Part shown: positions 27,787 to 36,127 of the stretch, one piece after another
How positions within the stretch are numbered: the first letter of the stretch is position 1
Layout of the letters: each line of letters starts with the position of its first letter
Source of the DNA: DASQFU01 sp035632955
GTDB lineage: Bacteria; Eisenbacteria; RBG-16-71-46
DNA length: 64,000 nucleotides
Direction of reading: 5' to 3'
Assembly: GCA_035632955.1 (NCBI GenBank)
Contig: DASQFU010000211.1
Span: 1 to 64,000, forward strand
Translations under genes and position numbers: made by a program
Notes under the pieces: model-generated
What the model was told of the DNA's origin: nothing
What the model saw: only the letters and a program-made list of their open reading frames with translations
The model's database searches: none

Positions 27787-30507
27787 TCACCCCGCAGCGA
27801 TCGACAAGCGCGCCCACGCGGCTGTCTCGCGCACCAAGGCATCGAAGGCCGACAGATTCGATTCGACCAGCGGCAGCAGCGTCCGCTCGCGCCGCGACCC
27901 GGCGACGTACAGCGCGCACGTGCGCAGCCACGCGTCGTCGCCCTGCAGGATCTCCTCCAGCGTCCGATCGTAGTCGACGAAGTGCAGCCCGTAGCGGATC
28001 TCCGCCAGCCGGAGCTTCTCATCGTCACCCGTGTCGTCCACGAGCGGCAGGACGAGCGCACGGTGATCGGGATCGAGCGCGTTGTCCAGGTACTCGAGCG
28101 CGTTCCCGCGCAAACGGGCGTTCGCGGACACGATACCCTGATAGGCTGCGAGCATCTCTTCCGGCGGGTAGAGCAGCGACAGCCGCCGGAACACGCGGTT
28201 CAGAGCCTGCTCCATGCGCTCGTTGAGGACGATGCACAACAGACGCTCGGCGCCGCGAGCGCGGCCGATCGGGCAGGAGCGATAGTGCACGAGCGCGAAC
28301 AGATAGCTCTCCGCGTCGTAGTTGAGGTCCTCGCTGATACGCCGGCGCGGAAACTGAATCCCGGACACCGAGGCGCGAATCTGATTGGCCGCCTTCAGCA
28401 CGCGATAGGCGAGCCGCACCTGGCCGCGCTCGTTGTATCGGAACAACGCGTTGATCGCCTCCTGCGAGCGGATGTCGCTCAGCACTCGTGGAATGACGAT
28501 GCGCAGGGAAAACGGGACCGATGCGTCGCCGAGATGATCTCCCAGGGTCCCGACCACCCGATCCCCAAACCCAGCCAACCCGGCGCGAGCCGCTGCTTCG
28601 GTGTCGCGCGACCCGAGCGCATCCATCAACGCTGGGATGTCGCTCCGGCGCTGGGCCCGGCCGGCGCTGCGCAGCGCCGAGCGTCGCACCGCGAGATCGG
28701 CATCCCGCAACAGCGGCGTCAGCAGCTCGTGCAACCGACTGGGCGCCGCACGGCGGCCGAGCGCCTCCGCGACCACCGTACGGGTCGCGCTCTCGCCCGA
28801 TTCGAGCAGGCGCGTGAGGATCGCCCGCACGCGTGGCTCGCCATCCGCCGGCGCGAACTCGGTGATGCACAGGATCGCCGCCTGACGCAGACCGACGTCG
28901 CCGGATTCGATGAACTCCTCGAGCGGCTCGACCGGGTCTTCCCCGCGCAGCGCGCCGTGGGTGCTCAACGCCTGCACTCGGACCTCCGGATCAGGGTCCT
29001 GCAACAGCGCCTCGACGCGCACACGGTGCTCCTGGAGCAGAGCCGCGCGCACCAGCGCCAGCGCTCGTGCGCGCACGCGCGGCGAAGCGTGCCCGAGCAG
29101 AGCCGGCAGGTGCCCGGTCAGCTCCTCGGGCGCGTTCTCCTCCAGCATGGCGATGCCGTGAAGCACGATTCGCTCGAACCGGTTCTCGAGCAGGCGCGCC
29201 ATCTCCTGTAGCAGACTGGCCTCGCGCAGCGACACCGTGGCTTGGCGATGGTCGTTGCTCAATCGGCGCAGGTTCAGGCCGAGCTCGCGCACGTAGCCCC
29301 GGCGCACGCCGAGCCACGCCAGCACCCAGATCACGACCAGCGCGCCCACCAGAATCGCCAGGGAGCGGGTGCCGGCCCCGCCGAGCAGGAAGCCGACGGC
29401 CAGAATCAGAATGCCCGCGAGCCCGTCACCGGTGCGCTCCAGTCCTGCTTCGATCAAGCCCTTGGCGCGGCGCCGCAGCGCCGGCGCCAGCGGGAAGTAG
29501 AACAGCTCGCCCGCCGCCTTGTTCACGGAATGGCGGGCGATCTGCTCCCACAACCGCGTGGCCGCGACCGCGACGAACCCGGGCACCGCCACCGTCGCGG
29601 CGGTGCCGATCAGGATTCCGGTCGGCAGCGCCGCCGCCGACCAACCGGCCCCGAAGCGCTGGATCAGCCATCGGGTGCCGAACAACTGAAGCGCTAGCGC
29701 GCCGAGGTTGCTCGCCGTATAGAAGAGTCCAATGAAGGAAGCGAGCTGGGCAGGACCGGGATAGCGCTGTTGCAGCTCGACTTTGAATTGATAGTCGAGC
29801 AACGCGGCGACCATGACCGAGCACAGCGTCGCGAGCGCGAGAAAGCGCACGTAGGGGTGCCGGAGCGGATGCGAGGGAGCGCCTTCGTCCACGGCCGGCT
29901 CGGCGGTGGCGGGCGGCGTCCGGCGCGCGAGCTGGAACGCGCGCACCCCGGCCCATGCCTGCAGCACGGCTCCGACGACGAGCAACGTCGGCAGGGTCCA
30001 GAGGTGCGCGAGAGGTGCGGCGACCAGGCCGCCGACCAATCCCCCGAGAATGCCGCCGACGCCGATCACGCCGAACGTTCGCTTGGCCTCGCGCGGATTC
30101 GACAGGTCGTTCGCGAACACCCAGAACTGCGCCATCAGAATCAGCCCGTAGACGTTCACCCACAGATAGAATGCAACCGGAACCCAACGGTCCTGGAGCC
30201 GGAACAGTTGCGAGAACGCGACCAGGGAGATCGCCGTCACCAGCGACGCTCCGGCCAACGTCTCCCAGACGGCGCGATCGCGCGTCACCCGCGTGAACAG
30301 CAGGGAGGCGAGCACGGTGAGGATCCCGACGCCGAGAAATACGTAGGGCAGTAGCGTGGCCGGAAGCTGCGCCAGGAACAACGCGTCGCGAACGGTCTTG
30401 ACGAGGGTGTAGGAGCCGGTCAGACCAAAGAGAATCGTCGCCAGGGCGATCGCCCGGCGCGCCTCGGCCGGGTCGAGCTGGAGTCGAGCCGCGAGACGTT
30501 CAAACAT
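27787..30507 (-). CDS. NTT-type NTP/NDP carrier fused to HEAT repeats, module A
   Basis: About 906 residues; ATG 30507 aligns with the paralogue start (a GTG at 30510 is also possible). Residues about 1-430 form a 12-helix carrier of the NTT/Tlc family: SYTLVKTVRDALFL with its conserved Lys, YLWVNVYGLILMAQFWVFAN, and GGILGGLVGGLVA. Characterised members (Rickettsia, Chlamydia, plastids) exchange ATP and ADP or move other nucleotides. Residues about 440-905 are soluble HEAT-like repeats (VRARALALVRAALLQEHRVR, VRRSALRSAGRAQRRSDIPA), a protein-interaction scaffold probably in the cytoplasm. It is divergent from the beta-barrel gene and followed closely by the cNMP-fold gene. The nucleotide specificity and direction are not known. 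Confidence 0.86.
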   Translation of the reverse strand: MFERLAARLQLDPAEARRAIALATILFGLTGSYTLVKTVRDALFLAQLPATLLPYVFLGVGILTVLASLLFTRVTRDRAVWETLAGASLVTAISLVAFSQLFRLQDRWVPVAFYLWVNVYGLILMAQFWVFANDLSNPREAKRTFGVIGVGGILGGLVGGLVAAPLAHLWTLPTLLVVGAVLQAWAGVRAFQLARRTPPATAEPAVDEGAPSHPLRHPYVRFLALATLCSVMVAALLDYQFKVELQQRYPGPAQLASFIGLFYTASNLGALALQLFGTRWLIQRFGAGWSAAALPTGILIGTAATVAVPGFVAVAATRLWEQIARHSVNKAAGELFYFPLAPALRRRAKGLIEAGLERTGDGLAGILILAVGFLLGGAGTRSLAILVGALVVIWVLAWLGVRRGYVRELGLNLRRLSNDHRQATVSLREASLLQEMARLLENRFERIVLHGIAMLEENAPEELTGHLPALLGHASPRVRARALALVRAALLQEHRVRVEALLQDPDPEVRVQALSTHGALRGEDPVEPLEEFIESGDVGLRQAAILCITEFAPADGEPRVRAILTRLLESGESATRTVVAEALGRRAAPSRLHELLTPLLRDADLAVRRSALRSAGRAQRRSDIPALMDALGSRDTEAAARAGLAGFGDRVVGTLGDHLGDASVPFSLRIVIPRVLSDIRSQEAINALFRYNERGQVRLAYRVLKAANQIRASVSGIQFPRRRISEDLNYDAESYLFALVHYRSCPIGRARGAERLLCIVLNERMEQALNRVFRRLSLLYPPEEMLAAYQGIVSANARLRGNALEYLDNALDPDHRALVLPLVDDTGDDEKLRLAEIRYGLHFVDYDRTLEEILQGDDAWLRTCALYVAGSRRERTLLPLVESNLSAFDALVRETAAWARLSIAAG

Positions 30508-30556
30508 CACAGATCGCGCGGCGGTTGCCCACGCCCACGCTCAGCGAGGCGCGACG

Positions 30557-30585
30557 TTGACTCGGATCGGTCCCCGACCGATAGT
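30557..30585 (+). promoter_or_regulatory. Sigma70-like promoter of module A barrel operon (TTGACT-17-GATAGT)
   Basis: TTGACT (30557-30562) and GATAGT (30580-30585) are separated by 17 bp. The -10 box ends 10 nt before ATG 30596, so the mRNA would be leaderless or nearly so. The promoter of module B (50724-50751) has the same architecture. Confidence 0.55.
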
Positions 30586-30595
30586 CCACGACCCC

Positions 30596-31990
30596 ATGCA
30601 TCGGCTTTCCCCAGTTGCGATCGTGCTCGCGGCCTGCTTGAGTTCGACGGTCCCGGCGACACGGGCGGAATCGTTGGCGTCCCTCGACTTCACCACCGCC
30701 GCGACGCCGCCCGATTCCACCGATGCGCCCGGCGCCAGCGCTGCCGCGCATCCGGATCACGGGGCCACGACCGCGCCGCCCTGGAATTCGCCGCACGCCG
30801 TCCCGGTCGAGCGAACCTGGGAGACCGCGCTGCGCCTGCCCGGCCGGATCGTGTCCCTCCCGCTGCGCGCCCTCGGGTTCGTGAGCGAGCGCTTCCTCCT
30901 CCGGGTCGAGGATGCGAGCGTGGTGCCGAAGGCGGCGTACCTGTACTCGGCGTTGCCGTACGCCGGGGTCTTCGTCACCCCCGCGTCGCTCGGCGATCGA
31001 ACGGGCTTCGGCGCGACGGTCCGGATCGTTCCACCTCCGATCCGCAACCACTTGCAGGCAGAGGTGAGCGGCAGCACGCGCAACTATAGCAGCACCCGGA
31101 TCGCGGCGTCCGCGGGCCCAGCACGGCTCGCGTATCGCTACGACTGGCGGCCCCAGGAGCGGTTCTTCGGCGTCGGGCTGCGCGCCTCTTCCGATGACAC
31201 GACCGCCTACGCGTGGCAGACCGAACAGGTCCGATTCGGGCTGGAGTACCCCTGGATGCGATCGGGGCAGCCATCGCCGCGGACGCAGGTCAGCGCCTGG
31301 GTCGGTCCGCGCAGCATCGTCGTGCGCCGCGGGCGTGACCCCGACGTGGTGTCGTTCGAGCAGGAGTTCCCGGGCCTCGCCCCAGGACAGCTCGACCGGC
31401 GCTTCGAGCATCTGGTGTACGGGGGCCGCGCACAGGTGGATCGCCGCACGGGTGCGCCGCACTGGAGCCACGGCTATCGCGTCGCGCTGCAGATCGAGCG
31501 TTTCGACCAGCCGATCGAGGCGTTCGCGCTGCGCAGCGCCGCGGCCGCGAGTCCATCGTTCACGCGTAAGCGCCTCGAAGCCGAATGGGGCTTCTCGTTC
31601 ATGCGTGACCCGCGCACGATTCGCCTCGGCTGGGTCGTCGTCGACCAGGACGCTGCGTCGGACTCGGTTCTGCTGCTCCCCGACCTCGCTCGCCTCGGAG
31701 GCGCGCAGGGGCTCGCCGGCTTCGAGCCCGGCCGCTTCCACCACCGTGACGCTCTGGCGATGAAGCTCAGCTACATCTTTCCGATGGCCGAACACTTCGA
31801 GTTCGACCTCCACACGGAAGTCGGTGGCGTCTATGCCGACGTCATGGAAGACCCGCGGCTCGACGATCTCGAGACCTCCTATGGCGTGGCGCTACGGCCA
31901 CGCTCGAAAGAGACCGTGCTGGGCTCGATCGGCGTCGACTGGAGTCGCGAGAAGGTGCGGATTCGCTATTCGCTCGGAGGCGTCGAATGA
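30596..31990 (+). CDS. Outer-membrane beta-barrel protein (BamA/TamA-like barrel), module A
   Basis: 464 residues from ATG 30596 (MHRLSPVAIVLAACLSSTVP) with a signal peptide cleaved near TRA-ES. After a disordered Pro/Ala-rich segment come ALRLPGRIVSLPLRALGF and then alternating beta strands, such as AEVSGSTRNYSS and RYDWRPQERFFGVGLRASS, ending in VRIRYSLGGVE. The strand pattern and the GxGxxxR-type segments resemble the surface-antigen (D15) barrel, but no POTRA domains are present. It overlaps the kinase-like gene (ATGA at 31987), so the two are translated together. Its paralogue is at 50760-52172. It probably sits in the outer membrane; the cargo is unknown. Confidence 0.75.
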   Translation: MHRLSPVAIVLAACLSSTVPATRAESLASLDFTTAATPPDSTDAPGASAAAHPDHGATTAPPWNSPHAVPVERTWETALRLPGRIVSLPLRALGFVSERFLLRVEDASVVPKAAYLYSALPYAGVFVTPASLGDRTGFGATVRIVPPPIRNHLQAEVSGSTRNYSSTRIAASAGPARLAYRYDWRPQERFFGVGLRASSDDTTAYAWQTEQVRFGLEYPWMRSGQPSPRTQVSAWVGPRSIVVRRGRDPDVVSFEQEFPGLAPGQLDRRFEHLVYGGRAQVDRRTGAPHWSHGYRVALQIERFDQPIEAFALRSAAAASPSFTRKRLEAEWGFSFMRDPRTIRLGWVVVDQDAASDSVLLLPDLARLGGAQGLAGFEPGRFHHRDALAMKLSYIFPMAEHFEFDLHTEVGGVYADVMEDPRLDDLETSYGVALRPRSKETVLGSIGVDWSREKVRIRYSLGGVE

Positions 31991-33327
31991 TTCGTGCGCG
32001 GAGTCGCCTCCGGACGATCGCGTCGGTCGCCCTGCTCGCAGGCTGCGGGTGGCGGCTCGCCGCCGCGGCTCCGGAGCAGCGCGCCGAATCGCCTGAGCCC
32101 ACCGACATCTCGTATTACTACGACCTCCTCGAGCACACGGTGTTCCGCCCGGTCGCGCGAGCGCTCGATCCGTCATTGCTGGTGCGAAAGGTCACGGGGC
32201 GGCGCCGCGAGGCGTTCAACGTCGACGAGCAGGACCAGGTCCGGCTGCCGAGCACCTGGTGGCAGCCGCGGCTGGGTTTCCAACCGCTCACGGTTGCGGA
32301 CATGATTGCCGGCCTGGGACCGACGACCGGTCCCGCCCGCGGCAAGTGGCATGTCACGCGCGCCAAGACGCAAGGCGTCACGCCCGGCTTCTTCATCAAA
32401 GACGCGACCGGGGCGCGCTTCATTCTCAAGTTCGATCCGCCGAATCAGCCCGAGATGGCGACCGGCGCGGGCGTCGTCGCGGCCTACCTGTACTGGGCCG
32501 CGGGATTCAACGTGCCGAACGACGTCATCGTCTCCTTCCGCAGCGAGGATCTGGCGATCGTCGAGGGAGCGCTCTACACCGATCCGCACGGGCACAAGAA
32601 ACCGATCTCGCGGGAGTTCCTGGAGCAGATCCTTGCCCGCGTCGCGCGCAGCTCGGACGGGACGTATCGCGCGCTCGCGAGCCGGCTCCTGGCCGGCAAG
32701 CCGCTCGGACCGTTCGAATATCGCGGCCGCCGCCGTGACGACCCCGAGGATCTCATTCCGCATCAGCTCCGTCGCGAGCTGCGCGGCTTGTGGTCGATTG
32801 TCGCTTGGACCAATCACGCCGATTCCCGCGGGCCGAACTCGCTCGACGTGTGGGTCACGGACGGCGACCGCTCGTTCGTGCGTCACCATCTGATCGATTT
32901 CAACGGCTGCCTCGGATCGGGCTCGATCGCGGCGCGCTCGCCCCAGACCGGTAACGAATACTTCGTGGACTATGGCGTGATGGCGCGCTCGCTCCTGACG
33001 CTGGGCCTGCGGCGTGCGCGCTGGGAGACCACGGTCGACCCGCAGCTCCCGAGCATCGGCTTCATCGAAGCCTCGGCGTTCGACCCGGAAGGGTGGCGGC
33101 CCGACTATCCGAATCCCGCCTTCGACGAACGAACGGAGCGCGACGTGCGGTGGGGCGTGCGGATCGTCGCCGGTTTCACGGACGAGCACATCCGCGCGGC
33201 GGTGGAGCAGGCGCAGTTCTCCGATCCACGGGCGACCGAATACTTGACCCAGGTGCTGATCCAGCGGCGCGACATCCTCGTCCGGCGCTGGCTCATCGAG
33301 CCTCAGACCGCCACCACGACGCGTTGA
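31987..33327 (+). CDS. Exported lipoprotein with kinase-like motifs, module A
   Basis: 446 residues, starting in an ATGA overlap with the barrel gene. The signal ends in the lipobox LLAGC (Cys20), so the protein should be lipid-anchored outside the cytoplasm. I recognise no named family. Three segments fit a protein-kinase-like fold: RFILKFDP with Lys148 and a possible helix-C Glu156; NHADSRGPN with H277, D279 and N284 spaced as in the catalytic loop HRDxxxxN; and HLIDFNG with D304 as the metal-binding Asp of DFG (here DFN). The module B paralogue keeps every one of these, with a true DFG. The motifs are seen; kinase activity is inferred and untested. Confidence 0.65.
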   Translation: MIRARSRLRTIASVALLAGCGWRLAAAAPEQRAESPEPTDISYYYDLLEHTVFRPVARALDPSLLVRKVTGRRREAFNVDEQDQVRLPSTWWQPRLGFQPLTVADMIAGLGPTTGPARGKWHVTRAKTQGVTPGFFIKDATGARFILKFDPPNQPEMATGAGVVAAYLYWAAGFNVPNDVIVSFRSEDLAIVEGALYTDPHGHKKPISREFLEQILARVARSSDGTYRALASRLLAGKPLGPFEYRGRRRDDPEDLIPHQLRRELRGLWSIVAWTNHADSRGPNSLDVWVTDGDRSFVRHHLIDFNGCLGSGSIAARSPQTGNEYFVDYGVMARSLLTLGLRRARWETTVDPQLPSIGFIEASAFDPEGWRPDYPNPAFDERTERDVRWGVRIVAGFTDEHIRAAVEQAQFSDPRATEYLTQVLIQRRDILVRRWLIEPQTATTTR

Positions 33328-33342
33328 TCCTGGCCGGCGGCG

Positions 33343-33921
33343 TCACGGCTTTCGGATGATCGCCGCCAGTGGGATTCCCGCGAGAAACCAGCCGATGACC
33401 TGATCGGCGGTCTGCGCCACGGTGTACGCGGTCGGAAACGAGTACCAGATCCAATAGGACATCTCGATCGCCAGGCTGGCGAACAACCCGAGTAGAGTGA
33501 CGAACATCAAGCGTGATGCGAACGAGGCGAGCGACACGGCCGCCATCGACAGCAGGATCGCCGCGATCAGCCCACCGAGGACGTTGGTCACCAGCTCGCC
33601 CCCGAGCTGCCTTGTGGACATCGGTTCGGCGCCCGCCGGGTGATAGACCAGGATGCCGCGCGGGCCCTGGCGGATCTTTTCGGCCCATTGCTTCTGGGCC
33701 TGTTCGCGCTGCTCGGCGGTCATCGTCGCCGACGCAGGCATGGCCGGAAAGAAATAGAACCCCGGCTCCTTCAATCGCTGCTGCAGGACCGGCAGCACGG
33801 TCTCCTCGGCCGGCAGGCTCTGGATGCCAACCGTGCCGAGGGGCAGTAGCGCGTGGCCGATGAATCCCCAGACGAACACGACGCCGCCGGCGAGGATTCC
33901 CCCCAACAGAACTCTCTTCAT
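33343..33921 (-). CDS. Uncharacterised membrane protein
   Basis: 192 residues from ATG 33921 with a strong AGGAGG site upstream. One N-terminal helix (about 3-22), a soluble loop (about 35-105) and two or three C-terminal helices (GELVTNVLGGLIAAILLSMA, LMFVTLLGLFASLAIEMSYW, and a last one near IGWFLAGIPLAAII). The loop is probably extracytoplasmic. No family is recognised. It converges with module A and lies 28 nt after the lipoprotein gene that precedes it on the same strand. Confidence 0.75.
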   Translation of the reverse strand: MKRVLLGGILAGGVVFVWGFIGHALLPLGTVGIQSLPAEETVLPVLQQRLKEPGFYFFPAMPASATMTAEQREQAQKQWAEKIRQGPRGILVYHPAGAEPMSTRQLGGELVTNVLGGLIAAILLSMAAVSLASFASRLMFVTLLGLFASLAIEMSYWIWYSFPTAYTVAQTADQVIGWFLAGIPLAAIIRKP

Positions 33922-33949
33922 ACTCCGGCCTCCTGTTCCATGGCTTCGA

Positions 33950-35293
33950 TCAGTCCTTTGCGTCCAGCTCGCGCAGGGTCTCGACGACCGGCTGCGCGAT
34001 CGGGTGCAGCGCCACGTACGCGAGATCGTTCTCGCTCGGAAGCTCGGCGAGGAACACGGGCCGCTTGCGGCTGTCAGTGAGGAACTCCCCCCGGTACCTC
34101 CGCTCATAGCGTTTTCGTTGCCGGTCCTTGCGAGCGCGCTCGAGCAGCGCCGGAAGCGTCCATTCGCCGAAGGCCTTGGTCCAACGCTCGTCTGCCTGCT
34201 TCCCCTTGGCCGGCTCGGTTTTGCGCACCGTCGCGGGCACCAGCGCGTAGCGCCCGCAATCGCCGACGGCTTGAAAGTCGGTCCACACCACCCGTGCGAC
34301 GGCTTCGACGACGTCCATGTGCGATGCGATCGGCGCACGACTGCGCAAGTCGAGCACTTCCATCTCGTAGCTCACCGCGACGTGGCGTTCCCGGACCACC
34401 GCGTCGAACGGCTGTTCGACAAAGCTATCCACTCGATGACCCTGGCCGTCCTGCTCGACCACGTGGTGATAGATGATCTGTTGGTAGTGGTCCGAGTTGG
34501 TGCTCGAGCGCAGCGAATGAAATCGGCCGTAGACCACGCGATCGGCTCTCAGCTTGCGCGCGACTTCGAGCGCGGCGCTACGCGGCATCTCGGTGAGCTG
34601 GGAGACCGTCACCTGCTCATAGACCCGTTCGGGTTCGATCAGCACCGTAAACGTGTGTTGCTCGCGGTCGAGGCCCTCGACAACCTCGGCGTACACGAGG
34701 TCGGTGATCTCCTGGGAGAGTCCGGGCACGCCGGTCTGGTTCGCGAACGGAAGAATCGCGACGCGCGTCCGCGCGGCTCGGAACGCCTCCTGGATACGGG
34801 TTTCCGTGTCGCGGTAGCCGAGTTCGAACTCACGCACGCTACGCAGCTCGAACCAGGCGCGCTTCGGGCGACCGCCTGCTAGCGCATCGCGGCCGCGCCA
34901 GTAGTAGATGCCCGCCGCGGCCGAGCGCAAGAGCCGCTCGCGGTCGGCAAAGGCCCGGTCGTCCGGCACCTCGATCTGGTAGCGGGACAGCTCGCCACGG
35001 AAGCTCCGCAGCTCGAGCGAGTAGCGGGCGGCGGCCACGGTGTCCACCTCGGCCAGCGTCAGCGTTCGCCGCTTCCATTCCTCGACGAGCCGGGTCGCCG
35101 CCGCGGCCATCGCGGCGCGCGCATGTGGATTGCCCGGCTCCTTGTCCACTGCCTTGCGCGCCTTCTCGTAGGCACGGCGGGCGTTCCCTGCCACCAGCTC
35201 GCGCTCGCTCTGAATCGCGAGCTGGCTCGCGCTCGCGCACGAGAGCAGCAGCAGCGCGCACGCCAGAGGAATCAACCGACGGGCCGTCGTCAC
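33950..35293 (-). CDS. Lipoprotein with TPR-like N-terminus and CsgG-like domain
   Basis: 447 residues from GTG 35293, in a GTGA overlap with the CPBP protease gene. The signal ends in lipobox LLLSC (Cys19). About residues 25-150 are helical and TPR-like (ARRAYEKARKAVDKEPGNPH). RVAILPFANQTGVPGLSQE (about 172-190) and the following TDLVYAEVVEGL resemble the start of CsgG/GNA1162-type lipoproteins, which assemble in the outer membrane or regulate envelope factors. The C-terminal 200 residues are beta-rich and unassigned. Context does not reveal its partner. Confidence 0.7.
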   Translation of the reverse strand: MTTARRLIPLACALLLLSCASASQLAIQSERELVAGNARRAYEKARKAVDKEPGNPHARAAMAAAATRLVEEWKRRTLTLAEVDTVAAARYSLELRSFRGELSRYQIEVPDDRAFADRERLLRSAAAGIYYWRGRDALAGGRPKRAWFELRSVREFELGYRDTETRIQEAFRAARTRVAILPFANQTGVPGLSQEITDLVYAEVVEGLDREQHTFTVLIEPERVYEQVTVSQLTEMPRSAALEVARKLRADRVVYGRFHSLRSSTNSDHYQQIIYHHVVEQDGQGHRVDSFVEQPFDAVVRERHVAVSYEMEVLDLRSRAPIASHMDVVEAVARVVWTDFQAVGDCGRYALVPATVRKTEPAKGKQADERWTKAFGEWTLPALLERARKDRQRKRYERRYRGEFLTDSRKRPVFLAELPSENDLAYVALHPIAQPVVETLRELDAKD

Positions 35294-36018
35294 GCCGAGG
35301 CCAGCTCCAGCTCGCGCGTGTAAGCCTCGCGAGCCAGATGTCCCGAATGCATGTCGATCAACGCGTGCACCACCATCCCGACGTAGATCGTTCCGGTGGC
35401 GAGATAGAGAACTCCGAGGACGAGGCCGACCGCGCCCGTCGCAAGCATGCCGCGCGGTCCCTGATAGACGTGCCCGCAACCGAACACGACCGCCGAGCCC
35501 ACCATCGCGGCCAGCGGCCCCATCCACTGGCCGAGGTACCAGATGACGTAGCCGCGGTACAACACCTCTTCACAGATGCCGGCGGTGATGGAGACGCGGT
35601 AGAACCACTGCAGCTCTTCCACGCTGCGGGGCAGCAAGCGTTCGACGTGGGCGACCTGGTTGCGCACCCGAGCCAGGGCTTCGTCGCTGGCGAGAATCTG
35701 GCTGCGCTGCCGCAGGACGATGACGATTGCCGTGGCGACGCCGACCAGGGCCACGGCGAGACCCCAATTCGGCCATGCCGTGAGACCGAGGCCGCCGATC
35801 GGCCGGCCCTGTTGTAGCCAGAACGCGAATACCAACGCCGCCAGCGTCCATTGGAGCAGGATCGCCTCGCGGTAGAGCGCCATGCGCACGACCGGGATCT
35901 CGGGCTCGGGCGCCAGCCGAAGCCGGCGGTAGCCGAACAGTCCGGCGCGGACGGGAAACAGTAACGCGAGCACCAGGAACAGGATGTGATCGATCACGGT
36001 CGGCACGGCGCGCAGCAT
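35290..36018 (-). CDS. CPBP family intramembrane glutamic endopeptidase
   Basis: 242 residues from ATG 36018, about seven membrane helices. The CPBP (Abi) motifs are present: EEVLYR (E150, E151, R155), FGCGH (H183) and HALID (H218, D222), matching the EExxxR, FxxxH and HxxxN/B motifs of Rce1-like proteases. The family cleaves prenylated or membrane peptides in eukaryotes; bacterial members process or protect against peptides or have unknown targets. It is translationally coupled to the lipoprotein gene downstream. Confidence 0.9.
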   Translation of the reverse strand: MLRAVPTVIDHILFLVLALLFPVRAGLFGYRRLRLAPEPEIPVVRMALYREAILLQWTLAALVFAFWLQQGRPIGGLGLTAWPNWGLAVALVGVATAIVIVLRQRSQILASDEALARVRNQVAHVERLLPRSVEELQWFYRVSITAGICEEVLYRGYVIWYLGQWMGPLAAMVGSAVVFGCGHVYQGPRGMLATGAVGLVLGVLYLATGTIYVGMVVHALIDMHSGHLAREAYTRELELASA

Positions 36019-36078
36019 ACCCGAGCGCGCCGGGACGTGCGCATTGCCAGAGTGACCCTGGCGTTCTCGCTGCATGGC

Positions 36079-36102
36079 CCCCGGCGGAATCTCTCGCCGG
36101 GG
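36079..36102 (-). terminator. GC-rich hairpin downstream of the beta-glucan-synthase-like gene
   Basis: CCCCGGCG at 36079-36086 pairs with CGCCGGGG at 36095-36102 around an 8-nt loop. It lies 26 nt past the stop of the large minus-strand gene. There is no T-tract on that strand, so it could be a Rho-assisted terminator or an mRNA end stabiliser. Confidence 0.4.
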
Positions 36103-36127
36103 CGATGTCGTTCGGTTGCGCCAACCG

